Shown piece after piece: positions 27,360 to 35,669 of a stretch of 64,000 bases of DNA. Location: contig JAIRVP010000043.1 in NCBI GenBank assembly GCA_031253835.1, positions 186,001 to 250,000 of the forward strand, given 5' to 3'. The stretch is from Burkholderia sp. (lineage in GTDB: Bacteria; Pseudomonadota; Gammaproteobacteria; Burkholderiales; Burkholderiaceae). Within the stretch, counting starts at the first letter, position 1, and every line of letters begins with the position of its first letter. The notes below the pieces were generated by a model. The model made no database searches, was not told the DNA's origin, and was given only the letters and a program-made list of their open reading frames with translations. A program made the translations under genes and the position numbers.

Positions 27360-27872
27360 TTACTGGTAGCGGACCGTGAAGTTCGCGACGCCGTCGGCGG
27401 TACCCGGCGTGACGCCAGCTGCCGTCGCTTCGTACATGGCTGCGAAGCGAGCGATGTTCGTGCCGTTCTGCAGCAGGGTCGGCGCCTTCTGCTCGGCGCC
27501 GTTGTCGAGGTATTCACCCGACGCGGCCTGCAGGCGGATGCCGACGTTGGTTGCCGAACCGATCGTGGCGAGCAGCTTCGGCTGGCCCGCGCTCGACGTG
27601 CCCGTGAACGTGAAGTACGCGTTCTGCGCGATGCTCGTGTCGCAGTCGGTCAGCTTGATGTCGAAGTTGGTCGGCGTGGACTTGTCGCCGGCTTGCTTGA
27701 ACACGTTGGTCGGCACCTTGCCGAGGTTCACGGTCTGGTTGACCGAGCCCGAATCGATGCCGCATGCGCCCGCGACGATCTCGCCCGTGAAGTTGATCGT
27801 GCCGGTGCCCGCTGCGAAGGCCGAGGTGGACAGGGCCGCGAGTGCGACAGCGGTCAGGATGGATTTTTTCAT
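27360..27872 (-). CDS. Major fimbrial subunit (operon 1)
   Basis: A 170-residue FimA-type pilin. Signal peptide MKKSILTAVALAALSTSAFA, then GTINFTGEIVAGACGIDSGS, where the donor-strand-groove first strand and conserved Cys are visible. The second Cys is in KLTDCDTSIAQNAYFTFTG, and the C-terminal strand ends VANFTVRYQ with the penultimate Tyr typical of chaperone recognition. It is the first gene of the operon and follows an AT-rich region. ATG MKKSIL was chosen over an upstream in-frame start because it gives the complete signal peptide. Confidence 0.93.
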   Translation of the reverse strand: MKKSILTAVALAALSTSAFAAGTGTINFTGEIVAGACGIDSGSVNQTVNLGKVPTNVFKQAGDKSTPTNFDIKLTDCDTSIAQNAYFTFTGTSSAGQPKLLATIGSATNVGIRLQAASGEYLDNGAEQKAPTLLQNGTNIARFAAMYEATAAGVTPGTADGVANFTVRYQ

Positions 27873-27961
27873 GACGTTTCCCGTAAGGACTGCAAATGGA
27901 TTGGACGACGTGGCGGACACAAACGGCAGCGCATGGTGGCTTCCGTCCGACACGAGGCGGC

Positions 27962-27975
27962 ATTATCGAGATAAT
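27962..27975. repeat. 14-bp palindrome upstream of pilin gene
   Basis: ATTATC-GA-GATAAT, a perfect inverted repeat with a two-base centre, about 90 nt before the pilin ATG in an AT-rich stretch. It is a plausible operator. It does not match the Fur consensus in the normal hexamer order. Confidence 0.55.
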
Positions 27976-27995
27976 CATGAAAGATTTCTGTAAAT

Positions 27996-28019
27996 CATTG
28001 TCAAATGCTTCTGACAATG
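27996..28019. repeat. Inverted repeat upstream of pilin gene
   Basis: Perfect 8-bp arms CATTGTCA and TGACAATG around an 8-nt centre, about 125-145 nt before the pilin start. On the pilin-coding strand it also contains TTGACA. Candidate regulator-binding site; the protein is unknown. Confidence 0.5.
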
Positions 28020-28729
28020 TTCGATTTACCTCTCTAAAACCGCATTCTTTCCAATCAATTTTCAATCCAGGATTTTTTATCCGCAGTCCTTTTTTATTTC
28101 CAGGAACCGATTGAAGATTAAGGGAAATTCTTTCCGATAACCTCGCACACCCCGCACCGCCTTGCCAGCATTGACTCGGCTGACACACGTCACCCAAAAG
28201 ACAAAATATTGTCCAATGCCGCCATCGTTGCCCGACGACAACGCCAATATCAAATCATTTTCAACTGACAGGAAATTAACCGAGGCATTCCATCAATACG
28301 GATTTGCCGCGCAAACGATTGCGAAAAGAATACAAACGTTTTACTGCGACACTTTGCCACCCTCATTAATTCCAATTCATTGATTAATCCAGCCGTCAAC
28401 CCCCGATCGAAAATCGCAGGCATGCGCAGCCGTCCGGACGCGACTTGCCGGCCCGGATGGACGAGATGAACAGACGGAGATGCGGCGCACACGTTTGCGC
28501 CGATGGGCGACACGATCGGTCGCCGGATGCGGGTTGCCGCGGAAGGCGCACTTCCGCCCTGCCGCGAGATGAAAAACGTCGGAGAAGTTCGCAGGACAGC
28601 GAAAGGAAGTGCCGACAGCGACCGGCGATACAACGGGCAGCACGACGATCGAAGCGGCGGCCGCCCGTCGGATCGTACGGCCGCCATCAGGTCGCCCGAC
28701 GCGCAGCGGCGTCAGGCGACGACGCCCCA

Positions 28730-30193
28730 TCACGCGGAAGCCGCGGCCTCCGCCGGTGCCGGTGCCCAGCCGCCGCCGAGCGCGCGGTACAGCGCGATCG
28801 CATTCGCGAGCCTGAGCTGCTTGAGCCGGATCAGCTCCTGCCCCGACTCGTACGTGCTGCGCTGCGCGTCGAGCAGTTCGAGATACGTCGCGACGCCGCC
28901 CGCATAACGGCGCTCGGCGAGCTTCAACCGCGCGCCGTCGGCCGCATTCACGTCCTGCTGCGCCGCGAGCTGGCGATCGATCCAGTCGCGCGCGGCGAAC
29001 GCGTCGGCCACTTCGCGGAACGCGGTCTGCACCGTCTTCTCGTATTCGGCGACCGCGATGTGCCTGCGCGCATTCGCGACGTCGAGGTTCGCGCGATTGC
29101 GCCCGCCCGCGAAGATCGGCAGCGTGATGCGCGGCGCGAACGTCCACACGCTCGTACCCGCGGAGAACAGGCTCGAGAATGCATCGCTGACCGAACCGTA
29201 GTCGGTCGTCAGCGCAATGCGCGGGAAGAACGCCGCGCGCGCGGCGCCGATCTGCGCATTGGCGGCCTTGAGCCGCGCTTCTGCCTGCCGGATGTCGGGC
29301 CGCCGCTCGAGCAGCTCGCTCGGCGCGCCCGGCGCCACCGGTGCGATCGACAGCGTGTCGAGCGCGGTCGCATCGCCGGGCACGTTGCGCGCGAAATCGC
29401 CCGCCAGCAGCTGCAGCGCCCGCACGGCCTGCGCATGTTCGCGCTGCAACGCAGCCTGCGATGCACGTGCGGAAGCCACCAGCATCTCGGCCGAACGCAG
29501 CTCGATCGCGTCGCTCGTGCCGGCCGCGTAGCGGCGCTGCGTGAGCGCGGCCATGCGTTCGCGCGCGTCGAGCGTGCGCTGCGCGAGCGCGAGCTGTTCG
29601 TGCAGCGAGCGTTCCGCTACATACGCGCCCGCCACTTCGGCGATCACGCCGATGCGGACCGTGCGCTGCGCATCGGCCGTCGCGAAATACTCGGCAAGCG
29701 CCGCATCGGACAGGTTGCGCACGCGGCCGAACAGGTCGAGCTCGTACGCGCTGACGCCGACGCCCGCGCGGTACAGCCCGCTGATCGCGCTTTCGCGCAC
29801 GACCGGGTCGTACTGTCGCGCGCGCTCGTAGCCGAGATTTGCCTCGACCGACGGCATCAGGTCCGCGCGCTGCACGCCGTACAGCGCGCGCGCCTCGTCG
29901 AGCCGGCCGGCCGCGATCCGCAGGTCGCGGTTGTTCGCGAGCGCGGCATCGATCCACGCCTGCAACACCGGATCGGTGAAATACGCACGCCAGTCGTCGA
30001 GCCGCGCGGCATCCTGCGCCGCGACCGGTTCAACGGCCGGCGCCGTGCTGCCGTCGACCGGCGCATAGGTCACCGGCACCGGCGCCGCCGGCCGCTCGTA
30101 ACGCGGCGCGAGCGAGCACCCGGCGAGCGCGAGCGCGGCGGCCAGCGCGAGCTGAACCCGCAGCGCGGCGCGTGCATTCAGCGCACACTTCAT
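28730..30193 (-). CDS. Outer-membrane efflux channel lipoprotein (NodT/OprM family)
   Basis: A 487-residue TolC-like outer-membrane factor of the RND system. The N-terminal signal ends in lipobox LAGC (Cys26), predicting lipidation. Two similar halves are visible, each with long helical stretches; ELLERRPDIRQAEARLKAANA and PRITLPIFAGGRNRA are strong family hallmarks. The ATG overlaps the pump stop (ATGA). Related operons in Burkholderia call this oprA. It closes the drug-exit tunnel with the MFP and pump encoded upstream. Confidence 0.92.
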   Translation of the reverse strand: MKCALNARAALRVQLALAAALALAGCSLAPRYERPAAPVPVTYAPVDGSTAPAVEPVAAQDAARLDDWRAYFTDPVLQAWIDAALANNRDLRIAAGRLDEARALYGVQRADLMPSVEANLGYERARQYDPVVRESAISGLYRAGVGVSAYELDLFGRVRNLSDAALAEYFATADAQRTVRIGVIAEVAGAYVAERSLHEQLALAQRTLDARERMAALTQRRYAAGTSDAIELRSAEMLVASARASQAALQREHAQAVRALQLLAGDFARNVPGDATALDTLSIAPVAPGAPSELLERRPDIRQAEARLKAANAQIGAARAAFFPRIALTTDYGSVSDAFSSLFSAGTSVWTFAPRITLPIFAGGRNRANLDVANARRHIAVAEYEKTVQTAFREVADAFAARDWIDRQLAAQQDVNAADGARLKLAERRYAGGVATYLELLDAQRSTYESGQELIRLKQLRLANAIALYRALGGGWAPAPAEAAASA

Positions 30194-33100
30194 TGCGAAC
30201 CCTCCATCGTCGCCGGCTGCGCCCCGCCGCGCCGGCGCGGGCCGACGTCGAACAGGCGGCCGACGATCACGAAAAACAGCGGGACGAGGAACACCGCGAG
30301 CACGGTCGCCGTGATCACGCCGCCGAGCACGCCGGTGCCGATCGCCATCTGTGCACCGGACGCGGCGCCCGATGCAAACGCGAGCGGCAGCACGCCGACG
30401 CCGAACGCGAGCGACGTCATCACGATCGGCCGCAGCCGCAGGCGGGCGGCCTCGAGCGCGGCATCGACGAGCGACATGCGCTGCGCCACGAGATCCTTCG
30501 CGACTTCGACGATCAGGATCGCGTTTTTCGCGGACAGCCCGATCGTCGCGATCAGCCCCACCTTGAAATAGATGTCGTTCGGCATCATCCGCAGCGTGAC
30601 GCCGAGCACCGCGCCGATCACGCCGAGCGGGACGACCAGCATCACCGCGAACGGGATCGACCAGCTCTCGTAGAGCGCCGCGAGCGCGAGGAACACGACG
30701 AGCACCGACAGCGCGAACAGCATCGGCGCCTGCGCGCCCGACAGCCGCTCCTCGAACGATTGCCCCGACCACGAATAGCCGATGCCGGCCGGCAGCTTCG
30801 CAGCGATCCGCTCGATCGCGGTCATCGCCTCGCCGCTGCTGTGGCCGGCCGCGGCCGAACCGTTGATCGTGAACGACGGAAAGCCGTTGTAGCGCGTGAG
30901 CTGCGGCGGCCCGAGCGTCCAGTGCAGCGTCGTGAACGCCGCGAGCGGCACCATCTCGCCGCGCGCGTTGCGCACGCGCAGCTTCTTCACGTCGTCCGGA
31001 TCGAGCCGGTGCAGCCCGTCGGCCTGCACCATCACGCGCCGCACCTGCGTGCCGTGCATGAAGTCGCCGATGTAATCGGAGCCGAACATCACCGCGAGCG
31101 TCGTATTGATCTCGTCCATCGACACGCCGAGCGCGGACGCCTTCGCGCGATCGATGTCGAGCTTCAGCTGCGGCGCGTCCTGCGTGCCCGCGAACATCAG
31201 GTCGGTGAGCGCGCGATCCTTGCCGCCCGCCGCGAGCAGCTGCTCGCGCGCGGCGCTGAACGTCGCGTAGTCGAGCCCGCCGCGGTTCTGCAGCCGGAAG
31301 TCGAAGCCGCTCGACGAACCGAGATCGGGCAGCGCCGGCGAGTTCATCGCGAACACCGTCGTGTTCGGCGTGCCCGTGAAGCGCTCGTTGATGCGCGCGA
31401 CGATCGACTGCACGTGATCGCGCTCGGCCTTGCGGTCCTTCCAGTTCTTCAGCGTGACGAAGATCATCCCGCCGTTCGGCCCTTCGCCGTACAGGTTGAA
31501 GCCGCCGAGCGCGAACGTATACGCGGCCGGTTCGTCCTTGCGGATATACGCCTCGACCTCGCGCACGCTCTGCATCGTTTCCGCGAGCGGCGTGCCTTGC
31601 GGGCGGATCACCATCACCATGAAGTTGCCCTGGTCCTCGTCCGGCAGGAACGCGGTCGGCAATTGCGTGAGCATCAGCGCTGCGGCCGCGGTCAATGCGC
31701 CGTACACGACGAGCCAGCGCACCGGCTTCTTCAGCATCGCGCCGACGCGCGTCGCATAGCGCTGCGTCGCACGCGCGACGAAGCGGTTGAACCAGCCGAA
31801 GAAGCCGCGCTTCTCGTGATGGTCGCCGGACACGGGCTTGAGCAGCGTCGCGCACAGCGCGGGCGTCAGCGACAAAGCGAGGAACGCCGAGAAGCCGATC
31901 GACACCGCGAGCGACAGTGCGAACTGCCGGTAGATGTTGCCCACCGCGCCGCCGAAGAACGCCATCGGCACGAACACCGACGTCAGCACGACCGTGATCC
32001 CGATGATCGCGCCGCTGATCTGCTTCATCGCCTTGACGGTCGCGTCGTAGGGCCCGAGCCCTTCCTCGACCATCAGTCGCTCGACGTTCTCGACGACGAC
32101 GATCGCATCGTCGACGAGGATGCCGATCGCGAGCACCATCCCGAACATCGTCAGCACGTTGATCGAGAAGCCGGCCGCATACATCACGCCGAACGTGCCC
32201 GCGAGCGCGACCGGCACGACGAGCGTCGGGATCAGCGTCGCGCGCAGGTTCTGCATGAACAGGAACATCACGAGGAACACGAGCACGCCGGCCTCGATCA
32301 GCGTCGTGACGACCTTGTTCATCGACACGCGCACGAACGACGACGTCTCGTACGGGATCTGGTACTTCACGCCCGGCGGGAAGTACGCGGACAGCTCGTC
32401 CATCGTCGCGCGCACGCGCTGCTCGGTGGACACCGCGTTCGAGCCCGGCGCGAGCTTGATGCCCATGCCGGTCGCGACCTTGCCGTTCACGTACGACGGA
32501 TAGTTGTAGTCGTTGCCGCCGAATTCGATGCGTGCGACGTCGCGCAGGAACAGCGCGGAGCCGTCGGCCCGCGCACGCAGCGCGATCGCGCCGAAATCGG
32601 CCGGCGTCTTCAGCGGCGCGTCGGCGAACACGGTCGCCGCGATCGGCGCGCTGTCCGGCACCGCGCTGCGGCCGATGTCGCCGATCGTCACGCGCGCGTT
32701 GTGCGCGCGCACGGCCGACGCGATATCCGACGCGGTGAGACCGTGCCCGGCCATCTTCACCGGGTCGGGCCAGATCCGCATCGCATATTCGGCACCCCAG
32801 AACTGCACCTTGCCGACACCCTCGACGCGGCGCAGCGCCTGCACGACGTTCGCCGACGCATACTCGCCGAGCTGCACGGCGGTCATCCGGCCGTCGTCGG
32901 ACGTCAGCGACACGACGAGCTGGATGTTGTCGGCGGCCTTCTCGACCTGGATGCCGTCGCGGCGCACGGGCTCGGGCAGGCGTGCGTCGACCGTCTTCAG
33001 CCGGTTCTGCACTTCGACGGCCGCGAGATCGGCGTTCACGCCCTGCTTGAACGTCAGGTACAGCGACGCCATCCCGGCGCTGCTCGTCGCGGACGTATAC

Positions 33101-33327
33101 ATCAGGCCCGGCGCGCCGTTCATTTCGCGCTCGATCAGCGCGGTCACCGATTCCTCGACGACCTGCGCGGACGCGCCCGGGTACGTCGCATAGATGCTGA
33201 CGACGGGCGGTGCGATGTCCGGGTACTGCGCAACGGGCAGCGCGCGGATCGCGAACATGCCGCCCAGCATGATGAAGATGGCGATCACCCACGCGAAGAC
33301 GGGGCGATCGATGAAGAAACGTGCCAT
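30190..33327 (-). CDS. amrB: RND multidrug efflux pump, inner-membrane subunit (AmrB/AcrB family)
   Basis: A 1045-residue HAE1-type proton/drug antiporter. It begins MARFFIDRPVFAWVIAIFIM, as AcrB homologues do. The porter-domain block RLPEPVRRDGIQVEKA, the proton-relay aspartate pair in GILVDDAIVVVENVERL (TM4) and the TM10 lysine in SAKNAILIVE are present. Both periplasmic loops are full length, so it looks functional. It lies 15 nt after the MFP gene and overlaps the channel gene. Position beside the fimbrial and ornibactin genes matches the RND pump called amrB/RND-3 in B. cenocepacia; substrates cannot be read from sequence. Confidence 0.93.
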   Translation of the reverse strand: MARFFIDRPVFAWVIAIFIMLGGMFAIRALPVAQYPDIAPPVVSIYATYPGASAQVVEESVTALIEREMNGAPGLMYTSATSSAGMASLYLTFKQGVNADLAAVEVQNRLKTVDARLPEPVRRDGIQVEKAADNIQLVVSLTSDDGRMTAVQLGEYASANVVQALRRVEGVGKVQFWGAEYAMRIWPDPVKMAGHGLTASDIASAVRAHNARVTIGDIGRSAVPDSAPIAATVFADAPLKTPADFGAIALRARADGSALFLRDVARIEFGGNDYNYPSYVNGKVATGMGIKLAPGSNAVSTEQRVRATMDELSAYFPPGVKYQIPYETSSFVRVSMNKVVTTLIEAGVLVFLVMFLFMQNLRATLIPTLVVPVALAGTFGVMYAAGFSINVLTMFGMVLAIGILVDDAIVVVENVERLMVEEGLGPYDATVKAMKQISGAIIGITVVLTSVFVPMAFFGGAVGNIYRQFALSLAVSIGFSAFLALSLTPALCATLLKPVSGDHHEKRGFFGWFNRFVARATQRYATRVGAMLKKPVRWLVVYGALTAAAALMLTQLPTAFLPDEDQGNFMVMVIRPQGTPLAETMQSVREVEAYIRKDEPAAYTFALGGFNLYGEGPNGGMIFVTLKNWKDRKAERDHVQSIVARINERFTGTPNTTVFAMNSPALPDLGSSSGFDFRLQNRGGLDYATFSAAREQLLAAGGKDRALTDLMFAGTQDAPQLKLDIDRAKASALGVSMDEINTTLAVMFGSDYIGDFMHGTQVRRVMVQADGLHRLDPDDVKKLRVRNARGEMVPLAAFTTLHWTLGPPQLTRYNGFPSFTINGSAAAGHSSGEAMTAIERIAAKLPAGIGYSWSGQSFEERLSGAQAPMLFALSVLVVFLALAALYESWSIPFAVMLVVPLGVIGAVLGVTLRMMPNDIYFKVGLIATIGLSAKNAILIVEVAKDLVAQRMSLVDAALEAARLRLRPIVMTSLAFGVGVLPLAFASGAASGAQMAIGTGVLGGVITATVLAVFLVPLFFVIVGRLFDVGPRRRGGAQPATMEGSQ

Positions 33328-33342
33328 GTTGGTTTGAACCGG

Positions 33343-34542
33343 TCAGGTTTGACGGGCGGCCGCCTGCGAAGCGGCCGCTGCCGGCGCCGCCTTCGACGGC
33401 GGCGACTTCTCGACGGGCTTGACGGCCGTGTCGGGCGCGAACTGCGATGCGTCGTCGACGATCACGCGCTCGCCGCCCGCGAGGCCGCGCGTGATGCGCC
33501 AGTCATGGCCGCTCATCTGGTCGGCCGTGACCTCGACGTCCTTGACCTTGCCGTTCGTGCCGACCACGCGCACCGACGTACGGTCGGCCGTGCGCAGCAG
33601 CGCGTCGCGCGGCACGAGGATCGCGCGCTGGTCGACCGCCGTGTCGAGCGCGATCCGCACGTACGCGCCCGGCAGCAGCTCGCGCTCGGGATTCGGGAAC
33701 AGCGCGCGCATCGCGACGGTGTCGGTGGTCGGATCGACCGCGAGATCGCTGAACAGCAGCTTGCCCTTCAACGGATACGCGGTGCCGTCGGCGCGCAGCA
33801 GCGTCACCGCGACGTCGTGCTGCGCGATGCCCGTCGCGCGCCCGCTCTTCACCGCGCGGCGCAATGCGTCGACGTCGGCGGCCGGTTGCGAGAAATTCAC
33901 GTAGATCGGGTCGAGCTGCTCGACGGTCGTGAGCGGCGTCGCCTGGTCCTGGCCGACGAGCGCGCCTTCGGTCACGAGCGCGCGTCGCGCACGGCCCGCG
34001 ATCGGCGCGGTGACGGTTGCATAGTCGAGTTGCAGTTGCGCACGCGCGAGTTCGGCCTTCGCCGAGGCGACCTCGGCCTTCGCCTGCGTATCGGCCGCAA
34101 CGGCTTCGGTATGGTCGCGCTCGCTCACCGCGCGGTCGCGCACGAGATCGTCGTAGCGGCGGCGCTTGTCGCTCGCCGCGAGCGCGGCGGCCTGCGCCTT
34201 CGCGAGCGCGCCCTGCGCGGCGTCGCGTGCGGCCTTCAGCGGCGCGGGATCGATGCGGAACAGCACCGCGCCCTGCTTCACTTCCTGGCCTTCCTCGTAA
34301 GTGCGCGCGGTGACGATACCCGCGACCCGCGCGCGCACTTCCGCTTGCCGGTATGCGTCGAGCCGGCCCGGCAACTCGACGGACATCGGCACGGCCGTCG
34401 GATGCACCGTCACGACGGTGGCCTGCTTCGCGGTCTCCGGCGCGGCGTCCTTGTCGCCCTTTCCACATCCGGCCACGGCCAGTACGGCCGCCAGCGCGAA
34501 CGGCGCCAGCCCGTGGCGCAACAGGGAGCGTTTGTTATTCAT
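33343..34542 (-). CDS. amrA: RND membrane fusion protein (AmrA/AcrA family)
   Basis: A 399-residue periplasmic adaptor lipoprotein (lipobox VAGC, Cys26). The barrel-sandwich domain is visible in PGRLDAYRQAEVRARVAGIV and DYATVTAPIAGRARRALV, with the helical hairpin between them and a beta-barrel after it. The C-terminal 30 residues are an Ala/Pro/Lys-rich tail without structure. It is the first gene of the efflux operon, with a promoter that overlaps the palindromic operator shared with the divergent TetR gene. Confidence 0.92.
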   Translation of the reverse strand: MNNKRSLLRHGLAPFALAAVLAVAGCGKGDKDAAPETAKQATVVTVHPTAVPMSVELPGRLDAYRQAEVRARVAGIVTARTYEEGQEVKQGAVLFRIDPAPLKAARDAAQGALAKAQAAALAASDKRRRYDDLVRDRAVSERDHTEAVAADTQAKAEVASAKAELARAQLQLDYATVTAPIAGRARRALVTEGALVGQDQATPLTTVEQLDPIYVNFSQPAADVDALRRAVKSGRATGIAQHDVAVTLLRADGTAYPLKGKLLFSDLAVDPTTDTVAMRALFPNPERELLPGAYVRIALDTAVDQRAILVPRDALLRTADRTSVRVVGTNGKVKDVEVTADQMSGHDWRITRGLAGGERVIVDDASQFAPDTAVKPVEKSPPSKAAPAAAASQAAARQT

Positions 34543-34595
34543 ATGTGACCTCGGATCGTTCGCCGCCGATACAATGCGGCGGCTCAGGGTGGCCG

Positions 34596-34624
34596 ATTAT
34601 AATCAGTCACGACTGATTAATTAA
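34596..34624 (-). promoter_or_regulatory. Promoter and operator of the RND efflux operon
   Basis: The minus strand reads TTAATT, 17 nt, TATAAT. The spacer is filled by a perfect inverted repeat, TAATCAGTC-AC-GACTGATTA (34600-34619). The divergent TetR protein is the obvious ligand, and binding there would block the promoter. The -10 ends about 54 nt before the MFP start. Confidence 0.75.
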
Positions 34625-34692
34625 ACGCTGTTTCAATCTGACCGACACGCTGTCTCAATAAAACGACAGCGAATTGTAAGGAATTTCACGAC

Positions 34693-35340
34693 ATGGCCCG
34701 CAAGACCCGGGAAGAATCGCTCGCCATCAAGCACCGGATCCTCGACGCCGCCGAGCTCGTGCTGCTCGAGAAAGGCGTCGCGCAAACCGCGATGGCGGAC
34801 CTCGCCGAGGCCGCCGGGATGTCGCGGGGCGCCGTCTACGGCCACTACCGCAACAAGATGGAAGTGTGTCTCGCGATGTGCGACCGCGCGTTCGCGCGCA
34901 CGTCGGAAGGCTTCGACGCGGGGGACGGCCTGCCGCCGCTCGCCACGCTGCGCCGCGCCGCGTCGCACTACCTGCAGGAATGCGGCGAGCCGGGCCCGAT
35001 GCAGCGCGTGCTCGTGATCCTCTATACGAAGTGCGAGCAGAGCGAGGAAAACGGCGCGCTGCAGCGGCGCCGGATGCTGCTCGAACTGCAGATGCTGCGG
35101 ATCACGAAGGCGCTGCTGCGCCGCGCGATCGCGGCCGGCGAACTCGCCGCCGATCTCGACGTGCACCTGGCCGCCGTCTATCTCGTGTCGCTGCTCGAAG
35201 GCGTGTTCGCGTCGATGATCTGGACCAACCGGCTGCGCGGCAACCTGTGGAACGACGCCGAAGCAATGCTCGACGCCGGTTTCGACACCGTCCGCTCGTC
35301 CGCCGCGTTGCGCGGCCGCGCGCAAAAATTGCCGGACTGA
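34693..35340 (+). CDS. amrR: TetR-family repressor of the RND efflux operon
   Basis: A 215-residue AcrR/TtgR-like regulator. The N-terminal helix-turn-helix is VAQTAMADLAEAAGMSRGAV followed by YGHYRNKMEV, and the C-terminal ligand domain is of the TetR_C_2 (AcrR) kind (REMLLELQMLRITKALLRRA-like helices). It is divergently transcribed from the efflux operon with a palindromic operator between the two, so autoregulation and repression of the pump are likely. The symbol follows the B. cenocepacia/B. pseudomallei naming and is by context. Confidence 0.88.
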   Translation: MARKTREESLAIKHRILDAAELVLLEKGVAQTAMADLAEAAGMSRGAVYGHYRNKMEVCLAMCDRAFARTSEGFDAGDGLPPLATLRRAASHYLQECGEPGPMQRVLVILYTKCEQSEENGALQRRRMLLELQMLRITKALLRRAIAAGELAADLDVHLAAVYLVSLLEGVFASMIWTNRLRGNLWNDAEAMLDAGFDTVRSSAALRGRAQKLPD

Positions 35341-35429
35341 CGAAAATCGTCGTAACTAATGCTGATTTAACCCGATTTACCGCACTGCGAAACGAATGAG
35401 CTGACCCCCTTTAAAATTTTTAACGTTTC

Positions 35430-35583
35430 GCGGAACATCGGTAGACTGACGCTGTCATCTTTCTTTAGCGTCTTCGTGATAACCGGGTTCGACCCGGTAT
35501 GCACGCCGCCGTTCGAAGCGGGCCCGCCCCGTGTGTTGGGTCGAACGGAAACGATACAGGCCCCTGGCGGGGCCTGTTTTGTT
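35430..35583 (+). ncRNA. Candidate structured small RNA or leader upstream of the M23 gene
   Basis: A gene-free stretch with a possible promoter (TTTAAC, 17 nt, TAGACT at about 35419-35446) followed by a chain of stems. These are GACGCT/AGCGTC; CGTG plus ACCGGGT-TCG-ACCCGGT plus CACG (about 35475-35505); and CCGTTCGA/TCGAACGG enclosing GCGGGCCCGC. The chain ends in a strong Rho-independent terminator 87 nt before the M23 start. It could be an independent sRNA or an attenuator leader. No family recognised; the boundaries are approximate. Confidence 0.5.
35556..35583 (+). terminator. Rho-independent terminator ending the structured RNA
   Basis: A 9-bp stem ACAGGCCCC/GGGGCCTGT with a TGGC loop, followed by TTTGTT on the plus strand. 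There is no protein gene directly upstream on this strand other than the TetR gene, which ends over 200 nt earlier. Confidence 0.85.
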
Positions 35584-35669
35584 GCACGCCCGCCACCCGC
35601 CCCGTCGCCATTCGACGGATGAGCCGCCGGCGGCCCCTGCCCACACCCCTTTGAACCGCTTTCCTGGAT

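Larger units (their letters stand above)
27873..28729. other. Gene-free region upstream of fimbrial operon 1
   Basis: About 860 nt without a supported gene. The part from about 27960 to 28385 is clearly more AT-rich than its surroundings and carries two inverted repeats close to the pilin gene, so it probably holds the fimbrial promoter and regulator sites. From about 28390 to 28729 the composition returns to the usual high GC. I see no conserved frame there. Confidence 0.6.

Noticed and set aside
27962..27975. Palindrome ATTATC-GA-GATAAT as a Fur box
   Set aside because: The hexamer order is reversed relative to the Fur consensus, and fimbrial genes give no iron context.
28250..28687. Minus-strand frame of 145 codons between the fimbrial and efflux operons
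   Set aside because: No ribosome site, no recognisable motif, mixed AT-rich and GC-rich composition; probably chance.
35480..35500. tRNA-like T-arm sequence (GGGTTCGACCC)
   Set aside because: The stem pairs as a plain hairpin with a TCG loop; no acceptor, anticodon or CCA end can be folded around it.
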